Assembly: GCF_008704655.1 (NCBI RefSeq)
Contig: NZ_CP023688.1
Location: 8,249,001-8,313,000 of the forward strand
Reading direction: 5' to 3'
Length of the DNA stretch: 64,000 bases
From: Streptomyces rimosus
GTDB taxonomy: Bacteria; Actinomycetota; Actinomycetes; Streptomycetales; Streptomycetaceae
Shown: positions 31,818-40,188 of the stretch, in pieces
How positions within the stretch are numbered: position 1 is the stretch's first letter
Layout of the letters: each line of letters begins with the position of its first letter
Made by a program: the position numbers and the translations under genes
The notes under the pieces: generated by a model
What the model was told of the DNA's origin: nothing
The model's database searches: none
The model's input: the letters and a program-made list of their open reading frames with translations, nothing else

Positions 31818-32192
31818 ATGCGGATCGGGGAACTCGCGGCGCGGACCGGGGTCAGTGTCCGTTCGCTGCGCTACTACGAGGAGCAGGGGCTGCTCACCAG
31901 TACCCGCAGCGCCGGCGGGCAGCGGCACTACACCGAGTACGAGATCGAACGGGTCGCCTTCATCCAGCGCCTGTACGCGGCCGGGCTGTCCAGCCGCACC
32001 ATCATCGAACTGCTGCCGTGCGTGGACGCGCCCAGCGCCGCGCACTCCCACGCCGCCCTGGAACGCATGGCCACGGAACGCGAGCGGCTCTCCGCCCACA
32101 TCGACGACCTGCTGCGTACGCGCGACGCACTGGACGCGCTGATGGCCGCGGCGCAGGACCACCGCGACGCCTCATGCCGGGCGGCGGTGTGA
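31818..32192 (+). CDS. MerR-family transcriptional regulator
   Basis: Regulator of 124 residues: winged helix MRIGELAARTGVSVRSLRYYEEQGLL, then GGQRHYTEYEIERVAFIQRLYAAGLSSRTI, and a coiled-coil helix ALERMATERERLSAHIDDLLRTRDALDALM. Cysteines in LLPCVDAP and DASCRAAV could sense metal or electrophile, though the spacing is not that of a known metal sensor. GGAGGGTG lies before the ATG. It is divergent from the OYE gene, its probable target. Confidence 0.92.
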   Translation: MRIGELAARTGVSVRSLRYYEEQGLLTSTRSAGGQRHYTEYEIERVAFIQRLYAAGLSSRTIIELLPCVDAPSAAHSHAALERMATERERLSAHIDDLLRTRDALDALMAAAQDHRDASCRAAV

Positions 32193-32229
32193 GGCGGGCG
32201 GGTTCTCCTCCGGTACATAAGTCCGTACA

Positions 32230-32583
32230 TCAGCCCGCACAAAGCTCCCGACGGTCCGGACAAAGGGCTGACCAGGTCGGACATCCCTGGTTTGTCCGGG
32301 GAATTCGGTCCGAGTACCACTCGAAGTCACACTTGGCACCGTGGTTGTACCACGACTTGAAGTTCTGGAAGACCGAGTACTGGGTCAGGTCTTTGTTCGT
32401 GCCCGCGACCTGCTGACGGTGACCGGTGTAGTTCTGCCCTGCCCAGACGCAGAAGTAGCCCGACGGGCAATCCGACGGCGCTTTCGGAGTGGCCGGTGCC
32501 GCACCGGCGGCACCCGCGCTTCCGGCCAGCAGACCACCGGTCAGCGCGATACCGCCGGCCATGGCCGTGAGCTTCCTGGTCAT
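32230..32583 (-). CDS. Secreted peptidase inhibitor family I36-like protein
   Basis: Exported small protein of 117 residues: signal peptide MTRKLTAMAGGIALTGGLLAGSAGAAGA, then the I36 signature CPSGYFCVWAGQNYTGHRQQVAG and SVFQNFKSWYNHGAKCDFEWYSD. Six cysteines in the mature part suggest disulfides. I36 proteins inhibit metalloproteases in Streptomyces, so a link with the M4 protease elsewhere in the window is possible. ATG 32583 chosen; a GTG four codons upstream is the alternative. A possible 32-residue peptide ends 15 bases upstream. Confidence 0.82.
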   Translation of the reverse strand: MTRKLTAMAGGIALTGGLLAGSAGAAGAAPATPKAPSDCPSGYFCVWAGQNYTGHRQQVAGTNKDLTQYSVFQNFKSWYNHGAKCDFEWYSDRIPRTNQGCPTWSALCPDRRELCAG

Positions 32584-33365
32584 ACGCCCATCCACGTCTC
32601 ACGGGAACTTGTTGGACTTGATGTAGTGGGACGCGTCGTCCGACTCCTTGTGTCCCCTGGGAACGACTCCGTGGGATCCGCCGTGGTTCTTCAGCATGCC
32701 GTTGCCTGGGTGAACTGTCGCTGACCGGCGACCCACCGACGAGCGTGAAAGGGCGGCGCCCATGGGGGCGCCGCCCTCCGGCTGTGTGGGCAAGTGGCGG
32801 TTGGGCCGTCGGCTTCACCCGGTCCGATGGACGGGTTTGCGGTGCCGCGCAAGCGGAACGGTCTGCCGGCTCCGTCGGCTGATCGTTACGGCGCATCGGA
32901 GCTGGACACGGTACTTCTGGCGTAGTCCGGACGATAGATGTGGAATCAGCCGTGCTGTGCGCACAATGATGAGCGCCGCACCACAAGTGCGCAGTGTGAC
33001 GAGGCGTACACCAAGAGGCGCCCTCACTTTCGAGGTCGTTCCTCCGACGCCGGTCACCTCACTCGATTTCGGGTCCGCGCCGACGTCCGGCGCGCGGACC
33101 GTCAGAGATCGCGCATATCCGACCGGAGAGCACGCGTCTTCGACCACGAGATCACGTGGCCCCGACCACGAGATCCGCTGTGGCCGCGCAGAGGCGATGC
33201 CCCGTAACGACGGCGGCCGGGCCGCCCGAACCGCCTCCCGCCTACCACGAACCGCGAGGGAGCAGCAGGTCACCGCGGTACGTCCACATGCTGATACGTG
33301 CGGCGAGACGCAACCCCGGCCCTGGGGCCGCCGTCTGGCAGGGCGAGAAAGGGAGTAGGGGTGAG
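32584..33365. other. Long intergenic region between the I36 and LAL genes
   Basis: About 780 bp whose frames lack coding-like codon use. It contains the possible 32-residue peptide at 32599-32697, a strong GC hairpin (GGGCGGCGCC at 32751-32760 with its complement at 32767-32776), and a stretch at 32880-33130 lower in GC than the neighbours, which probably holds the promoter of the LAL regulator. Nothing else seen. Confidence 0.45.
32599..32697 (-). CDS. Possible 32-residue peptide upstream of the I36 gene
   Basis: A short frame starting MLKNHGGSHGVVPRG and ending DASHYIKSNKFP. It ends 15 bases before the I36 start. It is polar, basic, His/Ser/Lys-rich, with no signal peptide. Only a weak AGG lies near the ATG. 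The codon use is less GC-biased than usual. It could be a leader peptide, a decayed C-terminus or noise. Confidence 0.35.
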   Translation of the reverse strand: MLKNHGGSHGVVPRGHKESDDASHYIKSNKFP

Positions 33366-36308
33366 ATGAACGACGGTTGCAGGGGGGACCGAGCCGTCCG
33401 GGACGCACCGCGGCAGGCGGGGCCCGGCCGGCCGGTCCGCGAAGGCCCGCTGCCGTTGGCCGGGCGCACCGGTGAGCTGGCGGCCCTCGACGAGGTGGCG
33501 GAACAGGTACTGGCGGGGCAGACCCGCGTCGTACAGCTCGCGGGCAACGCGGGCATGGGGAAGTCGGCCCTGCTGCACCACTGGCTGGACAGTGTCCGGC
33601 GGTTCCGGGAGGTGCGGGTGCGCTGCCACCGGCTCCGGCGCGATTTCGCCTTCGGCGCGGTGCGGCGGCTGCTGCACCCCGTGGTCGCGGCGGCCGGTGA
33701 GCAGGAACGCCGGGCGCTGCTCGACGGGGTGGGGGACACGGTGCTGCGCATCCTCGACCCGGAAGGGCCCTGGGGCGGCGACCCGGATACTTACGCCGAC
33801 GCCGCCGGGACGCTGGCGGGCCTGGACCGCCTCGCCTTCCGGCTGTCCCGCCGCGAGCCGCTGCTGCTGGCGGTCGACGATCTTCAGTGGATCGACCCGC
33901 CGTCGCTGCGGTGGCTGGCGCACCTGGTCCACCGGGCGGACACCCACCCGATCCTGGTGGCCGTCACCACCCGTACCGGAGAGCGCCCGGCGCCCGGCGA
34001 CCTGTACGACGCCCTCGTGCACCCTGCCGCCTGCCGCACCCTGGCGTTGGAGCCGCTGAAGCCGGCGGACGTGGCGCGGCTGGTGGCGCTGGAGTTCGGC
34101 GAACCCCGGCCGGACCCGTCCTTCTGCGCCGCCTGCCACGCCGCCACAGAAGGGCACCCGCTTTTCCTGCGCGCTCTGCTGTGCGACGCGCGGCGCGGCG
34201 GCGTACGGCCCACGCGGGAGGACCGGGACCGGATCAGGAGCTTCGGCCTGCCCACGCTGCTGCGCGAGGTGCGGCAGCGGGTGGGCCAGGGGTCCCCGGC
34301 CGTGGCCGAGCTGGCGCGCGGGCTGGCGGTTCTGGGCGACGGGATGCCGTGGTCGCTGCTCGCGGCGTACTGCGGCACCGGTGAGGCGGTGGTGCGTTCG
34401 GCGGGCGCGGAGCTGCGCTCGCTCGGGCTCTTGGGGTCCGGGGAAGAGCCACGCTTCGTCCACCGGGTGGTACGGGATGCCGTGCTGGCGGAGTGGACGC
34501 CCCAGGAGGTCGGCGCGGCCCACGCCCGCGCGGCCCAGGTCCTGCACCTGAGCGGGCGCCCCGACGAGGAGGTGGCCGCGCACGTCATGGCGGCCGGCCC
34601 GGTGTCCGGCACCTGGCCGCCGGCAGTCCTGCGCCGGGCCGCCGGGGAAGCGCTGCGCCGGGGCGCGGCCGAGACCGCCGTGACGTATCTGCGGCACGCG
34701 GTCTTCCAGCCCGCCACACCGGGGGAGCACGCCCGGGTGTTCCTGGAGCTGGCCGTCGCCGCCAGCCACTACGACACCGCGCTCGCGGCCTCGTACGCCA
34801 CCGCCGCGCTGGAGAACCTCACCGACGACGACGCCCGCTCCAAGGCCGTTGCGGTACTGGCCTACTCCCACCTGATGTCACGCGGCGGGCGCGCCGGCAG
34901 CCCCGACCTGGCGCGCCTGGCCACGGAGCTGAGCACGCGCACCGGCGCTGCTGCCGCTGACCGTGAGTCCCTGCTGCGGATGCAGGCGCTGATCGAATGG
35001 CTGGAGCTGGAACGCCCCTCGATCCGGGGCACGGTCCGGGCCGAGAAGCGCGCCACCGCCGTCGACCTGGACGGCCGTACGTCCGGGGAGCGGCAGCTGC
35101 TCGCCGTCCGTGCCTTCGCGGCCCTGCGGGCAGGCGAGCCGGCCGACCGGGTCACCGAGCTGGTCGACCGGGCCCGGGCGAACTCACCGGCGCTCTCCCA
35201 CGACCTCTTCCCGCTGCATTACTTCGTCGCCGGATCGCTGCTGTACCTGGACGACCTCGATGGGGCCGACGCCCTGTGCGGCCGGCTGCTGGACGGGACG
35301 AAGGACAGAGGAATGGAGCTGCTCGCCTCCTCCTTGATGGTCTACCGCTCCGCCGTCGCGCTGCGCCGGGGACACGTGGCGCAGGCCGCCGAGATCGCGC
35401 GAACCGCCTCCGAGCGGCCCCGCGCGCACGGCGAACTGCCGTACCGCATGACGCTGGACACCATCACCCTCGACGCCCTCCTGGCCCAGGGCGACCTGGA
35501 AGGCGCCGAACACCTGGCCGCCTCCCACACCGCCGTGGACCAGGCGGAGCCTTCGTGGGAGTGGCCGCGGTTCCTCATGAGCCTCGCGGCGCTGCGTGCC
35601 GCTCAACGGGACCACCGCGGTGCGCTGACCCTGCTGCGCGAGAGCGGCCAGCACTTCGAGACAGCGGGCATCGTCAGCCCGGCCATCGGCCCTTGGCGCT
35701 CACGTGCCGCCGTCGTCAGCCTCCGACTGGGGTACGGGCGCGACGCACGGGCGCTCGCCGAGGAAGAACTCGAACTGGCGCGGCGCTGCCGCATTCCACG
35801 CACCATCGGCGTGGCCCTGCATGCCGTCGGCCGGGTCACCGAGGGTACGCAAGGCCTGGACCTCGTCGAGGAAGCGGTGAGCGTCCTGGAGCGCACGCCC
35901 GCCGAACTGGAACTGGCGCGGGCCCTGCACACGCTCGGATGCGCCCTGCTGCGGCGCGACGACAAACCCGGGGCCCGTACGGCATTGCGCCGCGGCCTGG
36001 AACTCGCGGTCAAATGCGGGGCCTCCGCAGCGGCGCGCAACCTCCAGCACCAGCTCCACGAAGCGGGCGGCCGGACACCCGACCCCTGTTCTCTGACGGC
36101 CGGCGAGGAACGAGTCGCCGCACTCGCCGCCGAAGGATGGAGCAACAAGCAGATAGCCGAGCACCTTTACGTCTCTCTGCGGACCGTCGAAACACATCTG
36201 ACCGCCGCTTACCGCAAGTTGTGCATCGGGGGGCGGCATGAATTGCCCGAGGCGCTGAAGGGGGGCTCCTATGTGGTGGGGCAGGTGGGGCATGCTAGCG
36301 GCGGGTAG
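33366..36308 (+). CDS. LAL-type LuxR-family ATP-binding transcriptional regulator
   Basis: Large regulator of 980 residues. Residues about 30-55 LAGRTGELAALDEVAEQVLAG; Walker A AGNAGMGKSALL near 60-70; Walker B PLLLAVDDLQWID near 170; a long TPR-like middle; and a C-terminal LuxR helix-turn-helix LTAGEERVAALAAEGWSNKQIAEHLYVSLRTVETHLTAAYRKL (about 915-960). LAL proteins often activate secondary-metabolite or sugar-use genes, but no biosynthetic cluster adjoins it. It may act on the convergent GT4 region or elsewhere. The ATG has GGAG and GGTGAG upstream. Confidence 0.94.
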   Translation: MNDGCRGDRAVRDAPRQAGPGRPVREGPLPLAGRTGELAALDEVAEQVLAGQTRVVQLAGNAGMGKSALLHHWLDSVRRFREVRVRCHRLRRDFAFGAVRRLLHPVVAAAGEQERRALLDGVGDTVLRILDPEGPWGGDPDTYADAAGTLAGLDRLAFRLSRREPLLLAVDDLQWIDPPSLRWLAHLVHRADTHPILVAVTTRTGERPAPGDLYDALVHPAACRTLALEPLKPADVARLVALEFGEPRPDPSFCAACHAATEGHPLFLRALLCDARRGGVRPTREDRDRIRSFGLPTLLREVRQRVGQGSPAVAELARGLAVLGDGMPWSLLAAYCGTGEAVVRSAGAELRSLGLLGSGEEPRFVHRVVRDAVLAEWTPQEVGAAHARAAQVLHLSGRPDEEVAAHVMAAGPVSGTWPPAVLRRAAGEALRRGAAETAVTYLRHAVFQPATPGEHARVFLELAVAASHYDTALAASYATAALENLTDDDARSKAVAVLAYSHLMSRGGRAGSPDLARLATELSTRTGAAAADRESLLRMQALIEWLELERPSIRGTVRAEKRATAVDLDGRTSGERQLLAVRAFAALRAGEPADRVTELVDRARANSPALSHDLFPLHYFVAGSLLYLDDLDGADALCGRLLDGTKDRGMELLASSLMVYRSAVALRRGHVAQAAEIARTASERPRAHGELPYRMTLDTITLDALLAQGDLEGAEHLAASHTAVDQAEPSWEWPRFLMSLAALRAAQRDHRGALTLLRESGQHFETAGIVSPAIGPWRSRAAVVSLRLGYGRDARALAEEELELARRCRIPRTIGVALHAVGRVTEGTQGLDLVEEAVSVLERTPAELELARALHTLGCALLRRDDKPGARTALRRGLELAVKCGASAAARNLQHQLHEAGGRTPDPCSLTAGEERVAALAAEGWSNKQIAEHLYVSLRTVETHLTAAYRKLCIGGRHELPEALKGGSYVVGQVGHASGG

Positions 36309-36386
36309 CCGGCCCTTGGTGGCTGCCCGGGGGGAGCTCTTCGCCTGGACGTGGCGGGTGGAGGAACAATCGACCGGAGCCCCCGT

Positions 36387-37667
36387 TCACAGCGTGCCGA
36401 GCCTGCTCGCCATGGCACGCGCGGTGGAGCGCATGGCGTGCGCGGTATCGATGGCACGGGTACGCGCATGGAAGCCGGCCGTGCGTCGGAAGCCGACCGA
36501 ACGGCGTCCGGGCCCGCGCCGGAGCAGGTCCTGAAAGAGAGCCTCGTGCCGCTCGGCTATGAGCGCGGGATCGAAGCGGGCCGAATTGCGGAGCGCCGCC
36601 TCGCCCATGCGCCGGCGCAGCCGATCATCGCCTGCGAGTCGGAGCAGCGCCGTGGCCAGGCCGCCGACGTGGCCGGTGGGCACGAGAAAGCCGTCGACAC
36701 CGTCCTTGATGATCTCGCGCGGTCCGACGGGGCAGTCCGTGGAGACCACGGGCAGACCACACCGCATCGCCTCGACAATGGTCATGCCGAACGACTCGCG
36801 ATCAGAGGCCGAGGCGGCGATCGACCCCTTCGCCCATTCCGGTTCGAGCGGATCGACCTTGCCCATGAGATGCGCCTGGCCGTTCAGTCCCAGTTCATTG
36901 ATCAGGCTGGTGAGGGATTCCCGCTCATTGCCGGTGGTGTCCCCTTCGCCGAAAATCCGGAGATGCCAGTCCGGGTGCTGGTCGGCCACTTCGGCGAACG
37001 CCTTGATCAGGAGATCGTAGCGCTTGAGCGGAATCAGCCGTCCCGCCGCGACAATGGACTTTCCGCTGCCGTCGGCAGGCTCGACGGCAGTCCGGGGAAC
37101 GCTGTTCGGTATCGCTTCCACCCGTACGCCCGGGAAATCGAGCCGACGGTACGCCCGGGCGTCGGACTCGGACACCGTGGTGATGGCGTCCAGCAGCTGA
37201 TAGCGATGGCGTATCTCGTGCCGCAGCCGGAAACCGTGGCCCGAGAACGTCAGGTGCTCCTGCCCCACGCGGATGCCGGCCGCACGCGTCTGGCGGGCGA
37301 TGTGCGTGTTGAGACCCGGCCGGGTCCCGACCACCACATCGGCCTCCAGCCGCGACAGGTGGTGGCCGATACGGTCGTCCGTGAGACGGCTGTACTGCCG
37401 GTGCCGTCCGTCCGCGCGAGGGAAAACCCTGGCGGGCTCCGCATGGCGGGGATCATCGCCCTCGAAATCGGCGGACGCGGCCCGCAGATCCACAAGAGGG
37501 GTCAGACGCACCTTCGCCGGTACGTCCATGACCGGAACATCGCGGTGCCGGAACACCGACACCATCTCCACGTCATGCTGCTCGGACAATACCGAGGCAA
37601 GGTTGTACGTGGCCCGAACGGTGCCGCCGATGCCGTAGGCATTGTGAATAAGAAAGACAATGTGCAT
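36387..37667 (-). CDS. GT4-family glycosyltransferase
   Basis: Cytosolic or peripheral GT-B enzyme of 426 residues. N-terminal domain MHIVFLIHNAYGIGGTVRATYNLASVLSEQHDVEMVSV; interdomain DAITTVSESDARAY; C-terminal donor domain SIVAAGRLIPLKRYDLLIKAFAEV and the EX7E signature in SDRESFGMTIVEAM, then GLPVVSTDCPVGPREIIKDG. It transfers a nucleotide-activated sugar to a lipid or polymer acceptor. It is divergent from a two-component system whose third gene is a GT-C enzyme, so both could serve one cell-envelope glycan. AGG lies just upstream of the ATG. Confidence 0.92.
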   Translation of the reverse strand: MHIVFLIHNAYGIGGTVRATYNLASVLSEQHDVEMVSVFRHRDVPVMDVPAKVRLTPLVDLRAASADFEGDDPRHAEPARVFPRADGRHRQYSRLTDDRIGHHLSRLEADVVVGTRPGLNTHIARQTRAAGIRVGQEHLTFSGHGFRLRHEIRHRYQLLDAITTVSESDARAYRRLDFPGVRVEAIPNSVPRTAVEPADGSGKSIVAAGRLIPLKRYDLLIKAFAEVADQHPDWHLRIFGEGDTTGNERESLTSLINELGLNGQAHLMGKVDPLEPEWAKGSIAASASDRESFGMTIVEAMRCGLPVVSTDCPVGPREIIKDGVDGFLVPTGHVGGLATALLRLAGDDRLRRRMGEAALRNSARFDPALIAERHEALFQDLLRRGPGRRSVGFRRTAGFHARTRAIDTAHAMRSTARAMASRLGTL

Positions 37668-37823
37668 GGGTTGCCTAACCGTCAAAAGCGTCGCGAGTTC
37701 GGGCCGTCTCCCTTCCCGCGGCGGCGCGACCATGGGGCGGCACCGGAACGCGTGGCACGGCTTCCCGGCGCGGTGCAGGAAGGGCTGGGCGGCTGCATTC
37801 TGCGCACACCGACCCGAAGAAAA

Positions 37824-37880
37824 CCTGAAGAACCGACGGGTGTCCGGTGCTGCCGGAAGCCTGAAGATTTCTTAAGAAAG
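37824..37880. promoter_or_regulatory. Direct repeats and palindrome in the GT4/two-component divergent promoter
   Basis: CCTGAAGA occurs twice (37824 and 37860, 36 bp apart), and TTTCTTAAGAAA at 37868-37879 is a perfect 12-bp palindrome, 31 bases before the response regulator start. Tandem direct repeats are usual for OmpR-family binding, so autoregulation is plausible. Confidence 0.45.
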
Positions 37881-37910
37881 CAAAGCGAAAAGTGTGCCAG
37901 GCTTGATGGC

Positions 37911-38603
37911 GTGCATCGCATTCTGCTCATCGAGGACGATCCCCAGGTCGGCCCCGCCATCCGACGCGGCCTGACCGCCGAGGGGTACACCGTGGACGTC
38001 GCCACCGACGGCGTCACCGGCCTGGAATTCGCGCTGGCCGGGGACCACGACGTCATCGTTCTGGACGTCATGCTGCCGCGTCTGCACGGCTATGGGGTGT
38101 GCGGCCGGCTGCGGGCCGCCGGCGTCACCACACCGGTTCTGATGCTGACCGCGAAGGACGGCGAGCACGACGAAGCCGAGGGGCTGGACACCGGAGCCGA
38201 CGACTACCTCACCAAGCCGTTCTCCTACGTCGTCCTGCTCTCCAGGCTGCGGGCCCTGCTGCGACGCGGTGGCAGCTACGGCACCTCACCCGTGCTGAGC
38301 CACGGGGACCTGTGGGTCGACCTGGCCACCCGCCGGGCCGGACGCGGCGCCACGGCCGTCCATCTCACCGGCAAACAGTTCGGCGTACTCGCCGCGCTGA
38401 TCCGCGCCAACGGCCGGGTGCTGTCCAAGGGCGAGATCCTCGACGAGGTGTGGGACCCGGCCTTCCGCGGTGACGCCTCGATCGTGGAGGTGTACGTCTC
38501 CGCCCTCCGCCGCAAGATCGACACCCCGTGGGGGACGCGCTCGATCGAGACCGTTCGCGGGTACGGCTATCGCCTTGCGCCCATCGGGAGCACCGGTGAC
38601 TGA
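37911..38603 (+). CDS. OmpR-family response regulator
   Basis: Regulator of 230 residues. Receiver: HRILLIEDDPQVGPAIRRGL (acidic pocket), phospho-acceptor Asp in HDVIVLDVMLP, PVLMLTAKDG, and the conserved Lys in DDYLTKPFSYVVL. C-terminal winged helix: VHLTGKQFGVLAALIRANGRVLSKGEILDEVWDP, SIVEVYVSALRRKID and ETVRGYGYRL. GTG start without a strong ribosome site. Overlaps the kinase gene by eight bases; first gene of a three-gene operon. Confidence 0.95.
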   Translation: MHRILLIEDDPQVGPAIRRGLTAEGYTVDVATDGVTGLEFALAGDHDVIVLDVMLPRLHGYGVCGRLRAAGVTTPVLMLTAKDGEHDEAEGLDTGADDYLTKPFSYVVLLSRLRALLRRGGSYGTSPVLSHGDLWVDLATRRAGRGATAVHLTGKQFGVLAALIRANGRVLSKGEILDEVWDPAFRGDASIVEVYVSALRRKIDTPWGTRSIETVRGYGYRLAPIGSTGD

Positions 38604-40188
38604 GCAGGCCGTTCCTCCGGGGCACGAAGGACGCACGGGGCGCACGGGACGTACGGCGGAGCGCAGGCCGCGGACCGGAGTGCTGCGGTGGGTACCGACC
38701 GAAATCCGGGCCGCGGTCGTCGCCGGGCTCGCCGCCTGTGTTGTCTTCACGGCCGGAGCGTGGTGGCTGCGCGGCCACGTACACGACGAGACGCTTGAGC
38801 AGACCGCTCGCCTCGCTGCCGTCCAGGCCCGTACCACCGCGGCGACCGAGCCGACCGCGGAACAGAGCCACGTCTTCGAACGGGGCTTCTGGCCCAAGAT
38901 CGAGATCGACGACAGTGGCCGGGTGCACCCGGCCCCCGGCATCGCCGTCGCCCTGGACGGTCTCGCCGAACTGCTGCCGCCCGCCCCGCCCGACGCTGGC
39001 CCCGACTGGACCCGTACGGTCACCGTCAGCGCCGGGCGAACCCGCGGTCTGGCGCAGCGGTGGCGCGCCCAGCTCGAAGCCGCCCTCCCGCAGGGAGACG
39101 ATGCCACCGCCGCGAACACCCGGGCGCAGGCCCGTCTACGTATCGATCGCCTGCTCCACCGGGACGTCACCGCCGTCGCCGCCCGCTACACCCTCCCCGC
39201 CCACCGCTGTACCGACCCCGCCGACGCACCCGGCAGATGCCGGCGTACCGTCTACCACCTGGTCCCGCCCGACGACGCCGACGCCGCGGTCGCCTCCCTC
39301 GACACGCCCCTGAAGGCAGGCGTCCCCGCCGCCGCGCTGATCGTGGCGGCCACCGCCTGGATCACCACCCGCCGCTCCCTCGGGCCCGTCGAGGCCATCC
39401 GCGCGCAGGTGGCGGACATCACCGACACCACCGACCTGCACCGACGGGTCCCCGTCCCGGTTGCCCGCGACCGGATCCGCGCTCTGGCCGAGACCACGAA
39501 CTCCACCTTGAACCACCTCGAAGAAGCCGCCGAACGGCAACGCCGGTTCGTCGCCGACGCCTCCCACGAACTCCGCTCGCCGATCACGGCCCTGCACACC
39601 CAGCTCGAAGTCGCCCTCGCCCATCCCGAACACCTCACCGACGCGGTCCAGGACGCCCTCAAGGCCACCGACCGGCTCCGCCGCGTCACCGACGACCTCC
39701 TCTACCTCGCCCGCCCCAGCACGCAGGAGCCACGGGACGTTGTCGACCTGGTCGAGATCGCTCACGAACTGGCCCATGAGTACGGCCACCGCGGCCTGCC
39801 GGTGGTCCTCGGGCCGTTCCCCGAAGAAGCGCCCGTAAGAGGTGACGCCCTCCAACTCCACCGGCTCCTGCGCAACCTGCTCGACAACGCCCACCGGCAC
39901 GCCGCCGACCGCGTCACCCTCACCATCACCCCGCGGGCACACGGCTGGGACATCTCCGTACACAACGACGGCGCCCCGCTCGACCCACAGGACCTGGAGC
40001 GGGTCTTCGAACGCTTCACCCGCCTCGACGAGGCCCGCGCCCGCGACACCGGCGGCAGCGGCCTCGGCCTGGCCATCGCCCGCGACATCGCCCACCGCCA
40101 CCACGGCACCCTCACCGCTCACACCAACCACCCCCGCCCCGGCACCACCTTCACCCTCCACCTCCCGGAGACGAAAGCAACACCGTGA
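38596..40188 (+). CDS. Two-component sensor histidine kinase
   Basis: Membrane kinase of 530 residues. First helix AAVVAGLAACVVFTAGAWWL, a sensor loop of about 180 residues containing two cysteines (HRCTDPADAPGRCRRT, likely disulfide), second helix AGVPAAALIVAATAWI, HAMP RRSLGPVEAIRAQVADITDT, HisKA FVADASHELRSPITALHTQLEVAL, N-box LLRNLLDNAHRHA and G2 TGGSGLGLAIARDIAHRH. Its GTG lies inside the end of the response regulator gene and its stop overlaps the next start (GTGA), so all three products are made together. Signal unknown. Confidence 0.95.
   Translation: MTEQAVPPGHEGRTGRTGRTAERRPRTGVLRWVPTEIRAAVVAGLAACVVFTAGAWWLRGHVHDETLEQTARLAAVQARTTAATEPTAEQSHVFERGFWPKIEIDDSGRVHPAPGIAVALDGLAELLPPAPPDAGPDWTRTVTVSAGRTRGLAQRWRAQLEAALPQGDDATAANTRAQARLRIDRLLHRDVTAVAARYTLPAHRCTDPADAPGRCRRTVYHLVPPDDADAAVASLDTPLKAGVPAAALIVAATAWITTRRSLGPVEAIRAQVADITDTTDLHRRVPVPVARDRIRALAETTNSTLNHLEEAAERQRRFVADASHELRSPITALHTQLEVALAHPEHLTDAVQDALKATDRLRRVTDDLLYLARPSTQEPRDVVDLVEIAHELAHEYGHRGLPVVLGPFPEEAPVRGDALQLHRLLRNLLDNAHRHAADRVTLTITPRAHGWDISVHNDGAPLDPQDLERVFERFTRLDEARARDTGGSGLGLAIARDIAHRHHGTLTAHTNHPRPGTTFTLHLPETKATP

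Noticed and set aside
32751..32776. GC hairpin as a terminator
   Set aside because: No gene reads into it on either strand with certainty, so I describe it only as part of the intergenic region.
33366..36308. LAL regulator as sign of an antibiotic gene cluster
   Set aside because: No PKS, NRPS, terpene or lanthipeptide genes are seen within reach; LAL proteins also control other functions.
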